Positions 13,183 to 24,883 of a stretch of DNA of 64,000 nucleotides are shown in pieces. How positions within the stretch are numbered: the first letter of the stretch is position 1; each line of letters starts with the position of its first letter. This DNA is from Gremmenia infestans (lineage: Eukaryota; Ascomycota; Leotiomycetes; Helotiales; Hamatocanthoscyphaceae), in NCBI GenBank assembly GCA_032629725.1, contig JAFEVB010000015.1, positions 620,001-684,000 of the forward strand, in the 5' to 3' direction. Both the position numbers and the translations under genes were made by a program. The notes beneath the pieces are model-generated. The model made no database searches and was not told where the DNA came from. It saw only the letters and a list, made by a program, of their open reading frames with translations.

Positions 13183-13808
13183 AGTGTTGACATTCCCGTA
13201 CTATGTATGCATTATGGAGTGAGTCAAGAGACTATGATTCATAGTATTTAGAAGCTACCTGGCTATTTGCTCAAAAGGTAATCGCAAGATGGATTCGCCT
13301 TTTCATATCCTCTTATCACAACCATCCATCAATCATACCTCGCCTCACCGCATATGAAGGTGATAACGACAGTATCATGCCAATCGAAATATGCACCTCT
13401 CTTGAACTCAAATGCGAGACAAAATCTCTCTCCCTGCAAGCTGGCGAAGCCGCTCAAAACAGCTTCTGGTATAACCACCGAACCAAATCTACGCCCCGGC
13501 GCCAAATGCCCCAAACTCCAGATACGATTGTTCGTAGACTCGTCTCATGAATTGCACAACCTGCAGGCGTGCGAGCATGAATTAAATAAACACCATCCTT
13601 GATAAACACCAGACCAAGCCAGCCAACTCTAACGCCGTAGCAAACACTTAACATCCATCAAATTTGATATCTTTGACCTGACATATCATATGACATGTAT
13701 CTTAAGAGTATGTAGCTCTACTTCTCCATGTCATCGCTACTGGGTGCCGATTTTGCGAAATGTAGAAATCGCGATTTAGGCTTCGGGCCCAAGTAGCTCG
13801 GAGAATGG
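13183..13808. other. convergent intergenic region
   Basis: About 0.63 kb between the 3' ends of palB and the C2H2 gene. It should hold both 3' untranslated regions. I see nothing else. Confidence 0.6.
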
Positions 13809-15492
13809 TCATGAAGTGCCTCCTCTCCGTCGTCGGCCTCGGCTTGGTCCTTCCGGTCTCTGGGAGAGCACGTCTCTCAATTGCGCATCGTCTTTATCTT
13901 TATCTACATGGTGAACCCTAACATGTCTAACTTTTGTTAGAATTATGTTCAGATCTGAAGCTCAAACTGGCTTTCTTCTAGCAAAAAGGTGTGGGGAAGG
14001 GACTGTATTTCAATAGCTGCGCACCTTTGGAGATTGTCGGGTCTGGGGTATTTGTGTTCCCTATCAGGACAAAAGGGACACACATAGCCGGGCGAATCGT
14101 GAACCAGACCATGCCTGATCATCTCATTCTTTCTTTTAAAGCCCTTGCCACCTTCACTCCTTGGGCAACCTTTCACACTGCAATAGTGTGGTCTATTCGA
14201 TGAATGGACATTCGCATGCGAATTTAACAGATACTGTTTTTCCATTAGTCTAAGCTTCCTTCAGATAACACAACAAATTTATAGCCCACCTGTGTCTGAA
14301 ATGGTTGCGCCATACAACCAGGATAAGTGCATTGAAACCCACCGATTTGCGGGTTCGTTATGCCATCAATACTCATCCTATCAATTGCAGGCGTGGCACC
14401 CGAAGGATCAGTACTAGGAGTTTCGTTGGTACTACTACTGTATTCGCCAGTGCTCGAGTACTGATGGCCATCTGTCTGAGATTGCCTTCGGTGAAGCCCT
14501 GAACCATGCCCAAAGGTAGTATAGAAGCCGCCACGACCTGGTGATGGAAGTTCCCTCCGATATTCATTAGGTGATTTTGGAGGTGAGCCGTGGCCTGGAA
14601 CAGTAGCAAATTGTGGAGGTCGGCCTGGGCCTGGGGGGGATTGCGCGAAAGGGGAATTGCTTGTCTGAAGAGGTTCTGGAATATGACTGATATCTCCAAG
14701 TTGATCCGTTATTGATGGAAGAGTTATTGGGCCTCCGTTCCCATTCGAGACCGAATGCGGCGAGTGTTGGCGAATTGGTGGGAGTTCCCCAGGAGCTTTA
14801 ATCTCAAGCTTAACATTTGCGTCTGGTGAAGAATGCAGCCGAGCCCCACCCACTAATGTAGCCGTTATTGAAGGTATCGTCGGCTTAACATCTTCCATGA
14901 TGTCTCTTTCTGCTCTTCTCGTATCCGACATGTGCTCGGCGCACTTCGTCGCAGGGATCGCTTGGGTGGGTGTTGGTGGGGAGTTGCCCTTCAATACATT
15001 CATAGCTCTTGCTGCCACGGAGGAGAGATCGTCCTTCTCTACTCCATTTTTTTCTACCGGTTCCTCTTCTACTTCTTCTTCATCTCTCACATCCTTCTCC
15101 ATATTTCCCTTCTCGTCGTCCTTTTCTATGGTGATCTCGACACCGCCCATTGTGATATCCTCCTCTTCCCCCGATGCTAAAGGCTCATACCCAGCTTTGC
15201 GCGCCGTGTCCGAATGCCGAAAACTGCCCATGTAATCAATCAATACAGCATCGCTTAGACTTGGTCGAACTTTCGGTTTGTAGGAGCTCTTGCGATTGGG
15301 ACTGCCGGGGGGGCTGGAATCGGGACTGACGGGAGGTAATGGAACGGCCAGCGGAGGAGTCGGCGATGGCCTGAAGTTAATTTTCATGGGTTCGAGTTGT
15401 CCTGGGCTGGTGGGAAATCCAGCATCGTCTGGGTAGTAGTCGTCGTTGGGAGCTGCTGGAACTTGGACGTGTTGGTTCTCGACAGTAGTCAT
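13809..15492 (-). CDS. C2H2 zinc-finger protein, three fingers, probable transcription factor
   Basis: Coding sequence is complement(join(13809..13926,14025..14233,14290..15492)), 509 aa; introns are 56 and 98 nt with CTAAT/CTAAC branches. The start is the ATG at 15492 (MTTVENQH); the frame stays open above it only through non-ATG codons. Residues 1-385 are Pro/Ser-rich and disordered, with a Glu-rich patch. Three C2H2 fingers follow: C388-x4-C393...H407-x3-H411, C419-x4-C424...H442-x3-H446, and C453-x2-C456...H472-x3-H476. The third finger is completed only by splicing (NLQR to HVRVHH). A short basic tail (GRRRRGG) ends the protein. The C-terminal HVRVHH-VDKDKDD-QLRDVL block is of a type I associate with fungal C2H2 proteins. 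DNA binding is inferred; target genes are unknown. About 2.7 kb of noncoding DNA lies upstream. Confidence 0.85.
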
Positions 15493-18229
15493 AATTATGT
15501 CCAAATCGCCATCGGAAGCACAAGAGTACAGGAAGATTGCACAAGACAAGGACGGAGGCAGGGCAGAGCAAGGCAAGGCGGATAATCACATCAGCATAGC
15601 ATATCAGCCAGAGTAACCATGCGACCACGTAGAACTGGGTGCCATGTACATGTACCGACTGTCGAGACGCAGTGCAGTGGTAGAAAAGAAAGCGTGAGCG
15701 TGGATCCTGTCCTGTGAGCCTCCAGGTGGCGCCGCTTGTGCTGGGCGTGGACGTGGGTAGCTGGACGAACGGTGCGGTACTGTGCGGCCAGGTCTGGTTC
15801 TTAAGGCGGGGGACAAGACAAGTCAGACAGGGACAGGACAGGGGGGGCAGGGAGGGGAGAGGAGAATAGTGGGCGCACGTTGGTTGATAGGCGGACGAGC
15901 AGAGCCGTTAAAGGGTAGTAACTTTAAGGAAGGAGGCTATGTTAAAGTATCGCACCAGGATAGTCAAGGCACAGTTGTATGGAGACGGTACGGGCAAGGG
16001 CGGTGGGGGGTGCGATGCGTCCACGGAAATATAATAGATTGATAATATATATAGACAGAGAAAATTGAAGCAAAATGAATTGGCGGTATAGGTGAGATAT
16101 GCGGCGTAGATGTTTTGCGAAGGAATAGAGCGTAGAGAGTAGAGAGAGAATCAGAAGGATGGATAGTAGTGGTGGTGTTGATGGGGGTAATTGTAGGTGT
16201 AGGTAGGGAAAGGGCGAGGAAGGATACGGACCTATTTCATCTAACGAACGCCTTCTATGGACCGATTATTCGTTTGTTCCACGTTGACAACGCAGTCAGT
16301 AGGTAGGCCAGTATTATTTCTATTCCTATACTATTTTCTGCAGACGGCTGAGAGCAGCGACGGCGCAACCATGCACAGCAAAGCAAAGCAAAGCAAAGCA
16401 AAGCACTGCACTGTACTGTACTGCACCGCACCGTACTGCAGAGTTCTGAATGTTACTCGAGTACTCGTACTGGCTGGCTGGGTTGGCCTCCGCTACCCTC
16501 CGCTGAACCTCAACTCGAGTTACTCAACTCAACTTGGAACGTATTAGAGCATCAGTAGGTTGTAGCACAGCAGACAGCACAGTAGCACACACAAGCCGAC
16601 TCGCCGACAAGTGATTGACCTTCCGAGCCCGCCAATGTCTGGTCCAGCCTCACTAGACAGGGGGGTGGTTTGTTTGATTACCTACCTACCTACCTACCTT
16701 ACCCCAAAAGACCTTAACTTACAGAGTACGGTATTAACATGCTCATGGCATCTCATCATTACTCTTCCAAACTCTCCTTCTACGACATATACATCTATAA
16801 ACACATACCATAATGTTTTCATCGGTGTACAAGTGCAAGAAACAGATGAACCACGCCAGATTGCAATTTCAGCCTCAATACCTGCGTAAGGGCAGGGCCA
16901 GAACGGAACGGCTATGCATGTCTCAACGACGACTCGAGTTACGAGTAATTCCAACGCACAGAGCAGTACAGTACGTATTCCAACATCCGATGTCCGGTCA
17001 GCGAGAGCGAGTCTATGTTTCTACATCCTAATTCCAGCATCAATCTTATCCGCATACAGTTACCAATCCCATCTGCGACTTACCTCATGCGGTGCAATCC
17101 ATAGCTGCCGTGGTAATATTTTAGGATCACTTGCAGCTTTCGCCGCAATCCTCGGCATCTTCTTTGCCTCCATATCTACCTGGCGAGCTACACTCCCGAT
17201 TCGGACAGTCTCCTCTCTGTGGTGCCGTTTTCGTCGTTGTCGTCTCTATGCTCCCGTTGCCCGTCATCTTATATTTTATCAAAGTATCCATGATTCATCA
17301 GGCACTGCAAATGCAAAGTGTACAGTACTACCGGTATATTCCTCGAAATATGCAGCACTGATCAGCCGTTACCGTAACCTGCTCGCATCCAGTAGAATGC
17401 GAGCCTCAGCATCCTATCCCAACAACGCCGGCATGAGTGAGCCGCACCATTCGCAAGATCTTTCGGACATCCAGAACACCCACAGCGAATCCCACACAAC
17501 CTTTGAGAAACCATCGAGCTGCTTCGTATCGTCTGACCTAGCCCCCAGCCCTCTCAACCATTCCTATTACAGCATGCATGCCGCGTCCTCTTTTCTCTAC
17601 TAACCCTGACCGCACTGTCCAGTCTACGTACCCTTTTTCTCAAATACCGAAAAATAAAAGTCCATCAGTCGCTGACTTCTTGTACGGAGGAGCGTATTTG
17701 CCGAACAGTGCACCTCGGCCAGTTTAGCTCTGCACAGATTATTAAGATCGCGGGGAGAGTTTACAAGCCACCCATCCACTAAAGCCACATCTACTATACG
17801 TTCCAGCTCGTCTCACGTGAGTTTGAATGGTAACATTTTGGGCTTGCTGGCGTGGGAAAATTTACGAGCTGTCGGAAATGAAATGATGGATGGCATCGTT
17901 CTTATTAATAATAGAGCCAGTACTAAAAGGAGTCTAGGCAGCAGCCTCTGAACTTTGTATTTTTAGAGCTAAAGTATTGGTTCGTCGGCCGAGCATCAGG
18001 AGCTTAGAGGCTGAATGAGAAAAGCCACGACAGGGGCTACAAATAACTTCCGTCGGATGAGTAAGATTGTATTTCTCAGCGTGAGAATGGGAAGTCATCA
18101 AAGAATGAGATGTGAATCTCGGATGCACCTATATACCTATGCAGTGCTAGAGCAAAACTCCTTACGCCAATCCAATTTGATGCCCGGTGCCTTCCTCGTG
18201 TACTCCCCTCCTTCACTTCTCAAGGATCC
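15493..18229. other. long intergenic region upstream of the C2H2 gene
   Basis: About 2.7 kb with no supported gene. It probably carries a long 5' leader or promoter of the C2H2 gene and the 3' end of the SLC35F6-like gene. Simple repeats occur: AAAGC units at about 16378-16402, ACTGTACTGTACTGC near 16407-16440 and (CTAC)n at about 16680-16698. One ATG-initiated 229-codon frame (16914-17603) has no recognisable domain and is not called. Confidence 0.5.
16376..16402. repeat. AAAGC pentanucleotide microsatellite
   Basis: Five consecutive AAAGC-type units, followed at once by an ACTGT-rich stretch to about 16440. Noncoding. Confidence 0.8.
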
Positions 18230-19667
18230 CTATACATGCTCAATAGGTTCTTCGGGTAACAACTCGTCCACTTCTCGCACCATACAGCTCTTGAGGGGTG
18301 GCCTCACAATGCCATTGAAGAGGAAGGTCCCATAAACCAAGAGCGCGAACCCAAGGACCTGAAGCCACTTGAAGGATTCCCACCCGAGGAATAACGAGAC
18401 AATCCAAATGAACAGTGTCCTGCAGGTGTCGATGGTTGATCTGGAGGTGGCAGAAACACTCCTCGTCACCGAAAGGCCGAAGAAATTGAAGCCACTGAGA
18501 GAAGCAAGGGTTAGCTGATGAGGTAGCAAAGTGGGAGAGAGGAGAGGACTCACCCAATACTGATCATAATCAAAATACTGGAAATCCCGATTTCCTTGAA
18601 ATGGGTCATCTCATAGAACCCTTCCCTCATATCAAAATACCCATACTGCCCTTTGGTGGTCCTGCCGATCGCCAAATGCAGCACGACCATGCCAAAGATA
18701 GTGACCAAGAATCCAAAGAGACCCTCCCAGCCCACAACTTTCAGGGGCTCCAGAGCATAATTCTCCAAAATATACTCTTCTAGCACAAACTGACTCGCTG
18801 TAAATATCTGGGCTCCTGCAATGAGGAACACTCCAATCATAGTCCTCACTGCCTCGGGCGTCCTTGCCTCTTTCTCAACAGCAGAAGCAGCAGCTCTAAT
18901 CAGAAGCATAACCGTTTCAGCGGTAGCCCTCTCTTTTTCCTTGTAGATGGCACCTGCTAGGCCAACAATCGCCACTCCTAATACAACAGTAACCAGCGCA
19001 AACCACTGAAACAGATGTAGTTTCCTCCTGAGGAAGATAACGCTGAACACCCCCACAAAGAGCACCAAGGCCCCTCTGGTCATCTGGTAGATGCTGGGAA
19101 CCACAAACAAAAGGCCAACATTCATGAGAGTCGTCCCGCAAATATCACAAATGGCCGGCAACGACAGCATCAACACCTTCCACCCCACCAGCGGAATCCG
19201 GCTCTCGTCCGCCGGCTTCATCATTACTTTCACGGCGGGGTTTATCAGCGTAGTATTAGAGTGAATAGAATCGGTGTCATTCTCGTGGGGCCCATTCTCC
19301 TCCTGAGCAACGGACTCGTAACCTTCTTCCTCTGGCACGGCTTTGGGGTAATATTTCGAGTAGAGATTGATGGCGCCGACGAAGAGCCAGCACCCCATCT
19401 CACCGATAAACATCTGGCATGTTTGCAGGACGGGCTGCTCGAAGGTCTTGCGCTTCTTAGGGTCTAGATCGTAGCAGTGGCGGACGCAAATGTTGTCCTA
19501 GATATCTCATTGTCAGTGGATGCTTGGGAGCTCCCGCGGTTTAAGGGAAGAGGGGATAGAGGATAGGGATGCGGGAAACGAACTTGGTATTTTGTTAGGA
19601 GGGTGTTGCAGACGCCGGTGACCAGCATCATGGCCACCAGGAACGGAATCAGGGCTTTGCCTGCCAT
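18230..19667 (-). CDS. SLC35F6-like drug/metabolite superfamily membrane transporter
   Basis: Coding sequence is complement(join(18230..18494,18554..19497,19584..19667)), 430 aa, with introns of 59 and 86 nt (branches CTAAC, CTGAC). The start is the ATG at 19667. The first helix (PFLVAMMLVTGVCNTLLTKYQ) begins almost at the N terminus, followed by a short Cys-containing loop (DNICVRHCYDLD), KRKTFEQP and QMFIGEMGCW. About ten hydrophobic segments follow, including LPAICDICGTTLMNVGL, a hallmark of SLC35F nucleotide-sugar-transporter-like proteins, and ALVLFVGVFSVIFLRR. A hydrophilic loop at about residues 65-105 is acidic and Asn/Ser-rich. The C terminus is hydrophilic. The human homologue is lysosomal or mitochondrial; location and substrate here are unknown. 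The family call is firm; the cargo is not predictable. Confidence 0.85.
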
Positions 19668-20291
19668 GTTGACCGTCTACTCTCTATCGCTCTCCTCGTC
19701 ACTGATAAGAGTCCGGGTGTACGCAGCTAGCTCATGAGCTTTGTGTTGGTTTTTGACGATAGAAACTTATTGTAACAAGAAAGCAGAAGTAGCGAAATCA
19801 AGATTGGGTCGTGGTAATAAGATGTTCGCAGTAGGTAGCGTTGAAGCCTTTATGATCGTCTTGGTGCTCAGGTGCTCTTTGTTCTGACACAAGACACTGA
19901 GTCGAGTGAGGTACAGCACAGCTACAGCACCCATGCTCGCTACTGTAACCGAGTCAAACGTCTCGAGCAGATCGGCCCCCAAATCCAGCAAGTGATAGAG
20001 GCTCTCCGGTGTCACAGGTCTCCACAATCTAGAGTTAACGTACGCTTTTCATAAGGCTGAGGCTCTTGTGTAATGTTGTTCTGCCAAGAAACAGGCTTGG
20101 GATGTCGCTTTCTATCGTCTTGTGCACCGAGGATCGGAGCTGAAAGCCTGATATGGTAACATGGGTGTTCAACCCAGACATGGTTCTAACATAATGTTTT
20201 TTTTTATAAGTTCATTACTTTTTTTATGATCGTTTCTCTAGATCAAGAGATATATTCATACTACATATTCTAAAACCAACCAACTCCTGCG
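19668..20291. other. intergenic, SLC35F6-like gene to DUF2985 gene
   Basis: About 0.6 kb between two minus-strand genes. T-rich runs near 20200-20225 probably lie in the DUF2985 3' region. Nothing else seen. Confidence 0.6.
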
Positions 20292-21911
20292 CTACCTAGC
20301 AATTTGCACAACGGCCTCCTTCATAGCACTCTCCACAACCATTACGCTTTCATCTTTGTTATGCTTCCTCTTGAAGTGCCCTTCTTTCTCTACCTTGACC
20401 TTCTGCTCCTTCGGTTTCTCGTCATTAATATTGTTGTAATGCTGGATGCCCAATTCCCTATCCCTTTTCAATCTCTCTTGGTCCTCCTCTGAAACAGGAA
20501 CTCCTTCAATAGCCTTCACATGCTTCCCCTCAATGAAACTCATAATCCCACCCATGGCAGCTACAATACAAGCCATTGCCACAAAAAGACCAGTACTCCA
20601 CGATGGACGTTTGTATCTGTTCAGTCCCCACATGAAGCCTGAAAGAACGGCTTGGAGGAATGTGTTTATAACCATGGTCCAAATCACGAAATCAAGCTTC
20701 CACATTTTTGTTGGGGGAGCGCGAACGCCTGTCAAAGGAGCATCCGAGACCTTGATAATGGGAAAAGGCAGACTGTTTTCGGGAAAATTGGGAGCTTCAG
20801 TCACCACATTCGCTGGGCCCAGTTCCACAGGTAAGGTCTCCGAGCCAGCTAATCTGAACCACCCCCGGTTAATACCCGCGAGTCTTCGAAGACCAACCTC
20901 CTTCTTCTGGAGACGATATTGCAGCAAGTAGTAGAGATCGCGGAATCTCCATGGAATAGTTCCAAAACCAGTAACACAGAAGAGGGAGTTTAGGATCTGG
21001 GAATCGATTTCAATCCAGACGCGCCGAGGAGAGTTGATATCGTTACATGTCGGCTTGCACATAGCTGGAGATGCATTGCAGAGTAACAAAAACAGCATCC
21101 CACCCCATGCAATAACGTTGAGTCCATACACTGTGACTAGGAATCCGATGGGCGTGAGGAAGAATCCCCAGAATGCCTTCAATCCAATCATAGTGGACTT
21201 CTGCCAAGTATGCTTCGGTGGGAACTGATATCCGTTGTCGAAAGAGGTCGGTTTGAACTCAGCATTTTTTTGTACTGATGTCGATTTGGGGGAGATGTTT
21301 GTGTCGCTGCTGCTGCGCTGATCCACCCCCTTCTTCTTCGCTTGTGAAATCTCCATCTCCGCAACTTTCGCTTTCTCTAAAATTTCTTCCGAGGTATCCA
21401 GAAGTTCGTCGGGTGCCATTATGCCGTGAGTCTGCGCCTCCGATTCATCCACTACCTCTGGGACGGTCTGAAAGCCAGCTGATGGTTCTCTAGGTCTGTT
21501 GAGAGTGCCCGAACTCTTGTGCCTTAAGATATCAGGCCTTGTTACACTCGCGCGCCGTTCCTTCTCTCGAACCTGTCCTTCGCCAGACCAACCGTCACTG
21601 CCGTAGCTACCTCTCCTAATATCAGATACCGATGGCAACGACGAAGCAATGGTCCCGGTGGCTATCATAAACCCAGTAGGTGGATTGGACTCTTGAAAAG
21701 ACTTCGAGGCGCTTCGCAGGCGTTCTGAAAGAGAAGAGGTGCTTGACTGGCCTCTGCTTCGATTCCCGCCTTCTTCGGTATCGGTATTCGTCCGACGAGG
21801 AGCTGAGGGAGTGCTGTTGGGAGATGGTGGTCTACTAACTGCTGGAAATGGCTCAGGGGCGTCATTTTGTATGGATGCGCCGGTGGCGGGCGCCGGCGAC
21901 GAAAATGCCAT
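20292..21911 (-). CDS. DUF2985 family membrane protein, function unknown
   Basis: A single uninterrupted coding frame of 539 aa from the ATG at 21911 (MAFSSPAPATG). The frame is open for another 80 codons upstream but contains no earlier ATG, so I do not extend it. Residues 1-240 are Ser/Pro-rich and disordered (RPPSPNSTPSAPRR). The conserved part begins near residue 240 with two adjacent hydrophobic segments (FWGFFLTPIGFLVTVYG and NVIAWGGMLFLLLCNA). A Cys-containing loop and PRRVWIEIDSQILNSLFCVTGFGTIPWRFRD follow as shorter conserved blocks recognisable as DUF2985. Two more membrane segments lie at about residues 404-460. The tail is highly charged, rich in Lys and Glu. Proteins of this family are widespread in fungi and have no established role. 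It is divergent from SEN15. Confidence 0.8.
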   Translation of the reverse strand: MAFSSPAPATGASIQNDAPEPFPAVSRPPSPNSTPSAPRRTNTDTEEGGNRSRGQSSTSSLSERLRSASKSFQESNPPTGFMIATGTIASSLPSVSDIRRGSYGSDGWSGEGQVREKERRASVTRPDILRHKSSGTLNRPREPSAGFQTVPEVVDESEAQTHGIMAPDELLDTSEEILEKAKVAEMEISQAKKKGVDQRSSSDTNISPKSTSVQKNAEFKPTSFDNGYQFPPKHTWQKSTMIGLKAFWGFFLTPIGFLVTVYGLNVIAWGGMLFLLLCNASPAMCKPTCNDINSPRRVWIEIDSQILNSLFCVTGFGTIPWRFRDLYYLLQYRLQKKEVGLRRLAGINRGWFRLAGSETLPVELGPANVVTEAPNFPENSLPFPIIKVSDAPLTGVRAPPTKMWKLDFVIWTMVINTFLQAVLSGFMWGLNRYKRPSWSTGLFVAMACIVAAMGGIMSFIEGKHVKAIEGVPVSEEDQERLKRDRELGIQHYNNINDEKPKEQKVKVEKEGHFKRKHNKDESVMVVESAMKEAVVQIAR

Positions 21912-22611
21912 GAGGTGAGGTCGCCCACTGCGGATGGCTGCGGATTGCTGCAGATTGGGGTTGGGGATTGCGTGGTTGTGGCAACGATGACCAGGCTTTC
22001 GAGACTCGCCCAGAAGTTTCGAGTCGCATGTGACGGGAAGGGGCAATATTGATGGCCAGAGCGAGTCGGAACAAAACAGATGCTTTGGATAAGATAATTT
22101 GGACGAAATAATAAAAATAAGGATATTAGAAGTAGACTTGATGAGACTTGAAGTCAATACTCTGCTAGGGAACTATTCTGGGGATTGGAGAAAGTGGATT
22201 TTCAGCTCTTATCTCCCGTCTACTTCCCCAGAGATCCAGGCCCGGACCCTATTTTTTTAGGTACGAAGTATACTGTACCTAAGATCTTAGATCTACATAC
22301 CAGGTACGAAGTAGTACCGATAGGATATCAACTCAACCCCAAGGAGCCATGTCGAGGAATTAGCGTTTTGCTCTCCAATATTACGATAATAGTACGTGAT
22401 TTAAATCTGGATTTACAACTCTCATTCCCGCTATCGAACAATCCGCCCCTATTAAGCAATCTTGTTTGTACCGATATTGTGTTCTGTTGCAGTCAGCGAC
22501 TAGGCGACTTAGTTCCGCAGTGTCTATCAACAAGCTTTAAACTTTAATTTATTCTTGAATCTTCAGAACTTCACAACGCCAACGCTTTTGAACCTTCCCA
22601 ACACATAAACC
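21912..22611. other. divergent intergenic region, DUF2985 gene and SEN15
   Basis: 0.7 kb between two outward-facing start codons, so both promoters lie here. A cluster of short GTAC/CCTA palindromes occurs at 22258-22310. Confidence 0.6.
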
Positions 22612-23184
22612 ATGACACCCTCAGCTACTGATATCGATCTCCCCCCTTTGTCTGCCCTCCAAGACAATATCAATGACTCCAAAATCACCATAGAGCAGTC
22701 CCCTCACCCCGCCTACCTCCACCACCTGGCAACCCAAATCCTCCACGACCTACAACACCAACACGACTGGACCTTCCTCACCATCCACAAGCGCTCGACG
22801 CTCACAGACAACCCCCTTCCGCGCCCTATAATCTCCGGTCTTCCTCCACGCAGGGCCTACATCCACCCCGACGAGCAAATTGAGATCCTAAAAGCAGAAC
22901 ATGAATCAGGGGTTTCTATTAAGCACGAGCCGGAGCGAGAATGGGTGCTCCCTAGCCAGATCCAAGAGACATGGAGTTTAGCCAAATTTACAGCAGTGTT
23001 TGATGCGCTGGATACGGTGCCGCCGGGTGATAGTGGAAAGGAAGATGAGGGGGAAAGAAGTGTGGGGTGGAAGTGGCAGGGGAAGAATCGACAGAAGAGG
23101 CTGCTTCTCGGGACAGTGCATGATGATAGTACCGTGGTTTACTATATTATGCATGATGGGATTGTGAAGCCAAGACAGAATTGA
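22612..23184 (+). CDS. SEN15: tRNA-splicing endonuclease subunit Sen15
   Basis: Sen15 is a structural subunit of the heterotetrameric Sen2/Sen15/Sen34/Sen54 endonuclease that excises introns from pre-tRNA. The gene is a single exon of 190 aa from the ATG at 22612. The N terminus is followed by an AYLHHLATQILHDLQHQHDW helix, then a beta strand (TFLTIHKR). The C-terminal half has LPSQIQETWSLAKFTAVFDAL and ends LLLGTVHDDSTVVYYIMHDG, IVKPRQN. That closing block is the most recognisable signature of fungal Sen15. The usual endonuclease catalytic Tyr/His/Lys set is not expected in this subunit. A hydrophilic, glycine/lysine-rich insert (about residues 142-165) precedes the last strands. Confidence 0.88.
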   Translation: MTPSATDIDLPPLSALQDNINDSKITIEQSPHPAYLHHLATQILHDLQHQHDWTFLTIHKRSTLTDNPLPRPIISGLPPRRAYIHPDEQIEILKAEHESGVSIKHEPEREWVLPSQIQETWSLAKFTAVFDALDTVPPGDSGKEDEGERSVGWKWQGKNRQKRLLLGTVHDDSTVVYYIMHDGIVKPRQN

Positions 23185-24257
23185 AGGCAGGGACATGTAA
23201 ACCTGAAGACTTGTTTGAATACACTGAGGGTAGCATGGCAATGAGGGGCTAGCATTCGTCAAACTCTGGCCTGGCTGAATCTCCAAGTAAATCGATATAA
23301 GGAAGCTCGAGGTTCCACTGTTATATTCGAAAGCCCGCTTGAAGAAAGCCGTGCAATGGGGGACCTACTTCATTGATATGCTCAATCCAATCTAAGCAAT
23401 GGTTGTGCTAAGCTACCTAGGTAGTCACAGCTTACTCCTATGATCCTCGTTTTCGCGGACCATGGATGCCACGGGCATCAGAGTGGGTATGGTCGATGCT
23501 AAGAATAGTGGGGCCAAGTTGTCCCATCAGGACGATTGGGATCTTTGCGCTGTCCTACAAGAAACAGCCGGAAGTGTAGACAATAAGATCTACCACCAAA
23601 ACCCTGTTGAACCAATATCAGTATACTTATCACATATATAATGTGATCTGCCCATGCAAAAGACTCCCGTCAGATTCGAAACGTGGGACCAGGTTATTTC
23701 AGTGAACTTCTAAACATATTTTCATTCACAAGGCCCTTCACTTTTCGTCTTTGTCAAGTTATCAGAAATCCATATCTTACTATTATAGTACCTTCACGAA
23801 ACGAAACTCATGTCTGCCCTCATCAAATATCAAGAATTTCAGATATAATCTGTTGCAAGTACTACAAATCACTCCAGATTTCTATCTTTCCTTGCGCAGT
23901 ATTTCTCCTTTCAATTACTCTTCCTTTTTGACATCAGATGTCTTTTTCTCAAGGATACACCTAAGCTCATGGTACGATGTCTTGCGAGCTTGCAGTTGTT
24001 CTTACAGCAGCAGTCATATAAAGCTCCCCTGCGTGGTCAACTTTCGGCTTCAGACGCCTGATAATTTTTATAATGCCGCCAGAAGCACTTCTTACAGAAT
24101 GTAGCCCTCATACTTGCAATCCTGTTTGAGTCGATGGTGATCAAAAAGTACAGGTATATAATCAAAAACCAAAAGATTCACGATGTGATATACGTTACGT
24201 GTTCTGATCTGTGATATCACCCTACTACCAGCAACACATGAAGTCATCTCACTTATA
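23185..24257. other. intergenic downstream of SEN15
   Basis: About 1.1 kb, increasingly A+T-rich, without a recognisable gene. It contains a TACCTAGGTA palindrome at 23414-23423. Open frames near 23680-24100 are short and lack domain content. Confidence 0.55.
23414..23423. repeat. TACCTAGGTA palindrome
   Basis: Exact copy downstream of SEN15, extended to CTACCTAGGTAG. Confidence 0.85.
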
Positions 24258-24385
24258 GCCTTAATAACGATAATGATAGCCATCAGATAACTCGACAAGA
24301 ACATGATCATTTCAGTATATATATATAATGCAGACCAATTCTCAAGCTGCCTAGATTCCCAGTGGCGGCCAATCGTGCTTATCCC
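24258..24385. repeat. left arm of ~128-bp inverted repeat
   Basis: The reverse complement of this arm matches 24669-24797 with about five mismatches and one 1-nt indel. The matched part runs from GCCTTAATAACGATAATG at the outer end to CACGATTGGCC near the loop. The arms enclose 283 nt. No target-site duplication or transposase frame is evident. Confidence 0.9.
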
Positions 24386-24479
24386 CGACGCTTGACTATT
24401 CATATAGGAGTTGATAATAAGTAAGGAAGAATGGCATGCGTTAGGAGGGTTGCAGTTATTTCGCCATCTTATTTAAGAG

Positions 24480-24590
24480 TAGTGTCACCTGTACGGGAGG
24501 AAAGTAGATGCTGTGCGCCAGTAATGACATGATAAACGATATGAGCTTTATGAATATATCAGATCATAATGTCCCACTCTGTCTGGCACA
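24480..24590. repeat. direct repeat copy A (diverged)
   Basis: About 110 bp, aligning in the same orientation with 24884-24996. Shared cores include CACCTGTACGG, ATGATAAACGAT and the 20-mer AATGTCCCACTCTGTCTGGC. This copy lies inside the loop of the inverted repeat. Confidence 0.85.
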
Positions 24591-24668
24591 TTATTAGATT
24601 GGTGCTGGTTTTTCCTATCATCGCGAAGCTTCTTCAAACTGCGACTTTTTAGAAGACCGTCATTATTA

Positions 24669-24797
24669 GGGATAAGCACGATTGGCCGCCACTGGAAATT
24701 CTAGGCAGCTTGAGAATTGGTCTGCATTATATATATATACTGAAATGATCATGTTCTTGTCGAGTTATCTGATGACTGTTATTATCGTTAGTAAGGC
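24669..24797. repeat. right arm of ~128-bp inverted repeat
   Basis: Inverted copy of 24258-24385. The central 60 nt (from GCAGCTTGAG to TTATCTGATG) is identical in both arms; the differences lie toward the two ends and are mostly transitions. Confidence 0.9.
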
Positions 24798-24883
24798 AGA
24801 TACGAATGCGAACCAAAGAATCGAAGTTGATTTCATTTAATTTATCAGGGAGGCCTAGTCCGACGCCCTCTCTCAGTTAAACG

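Noticed and set aside
12627..13193. 188-codon minus-strand frame opposite palB
   Set aside because: It lies entirely within the confident palB last exon and has no domain.
15493..15576. 28-residue extension of the C2H2 protein with a hydrophobic stretch
   Set aside because: It starts at TTG; the only ATG in that part of the frame is 15492.
16914..17603. 229-codon ATG-initiated open frame
   Set aside because: There is no recognisable domain, the composition looks random, and simple repeats surround it; it may be chance or part of a leader.
21912..22157. 80-residue extension of the DUF2985 protein
   Set aside because: It opens at TTG and contains no ATG; the sequence is probably the 5' leader.
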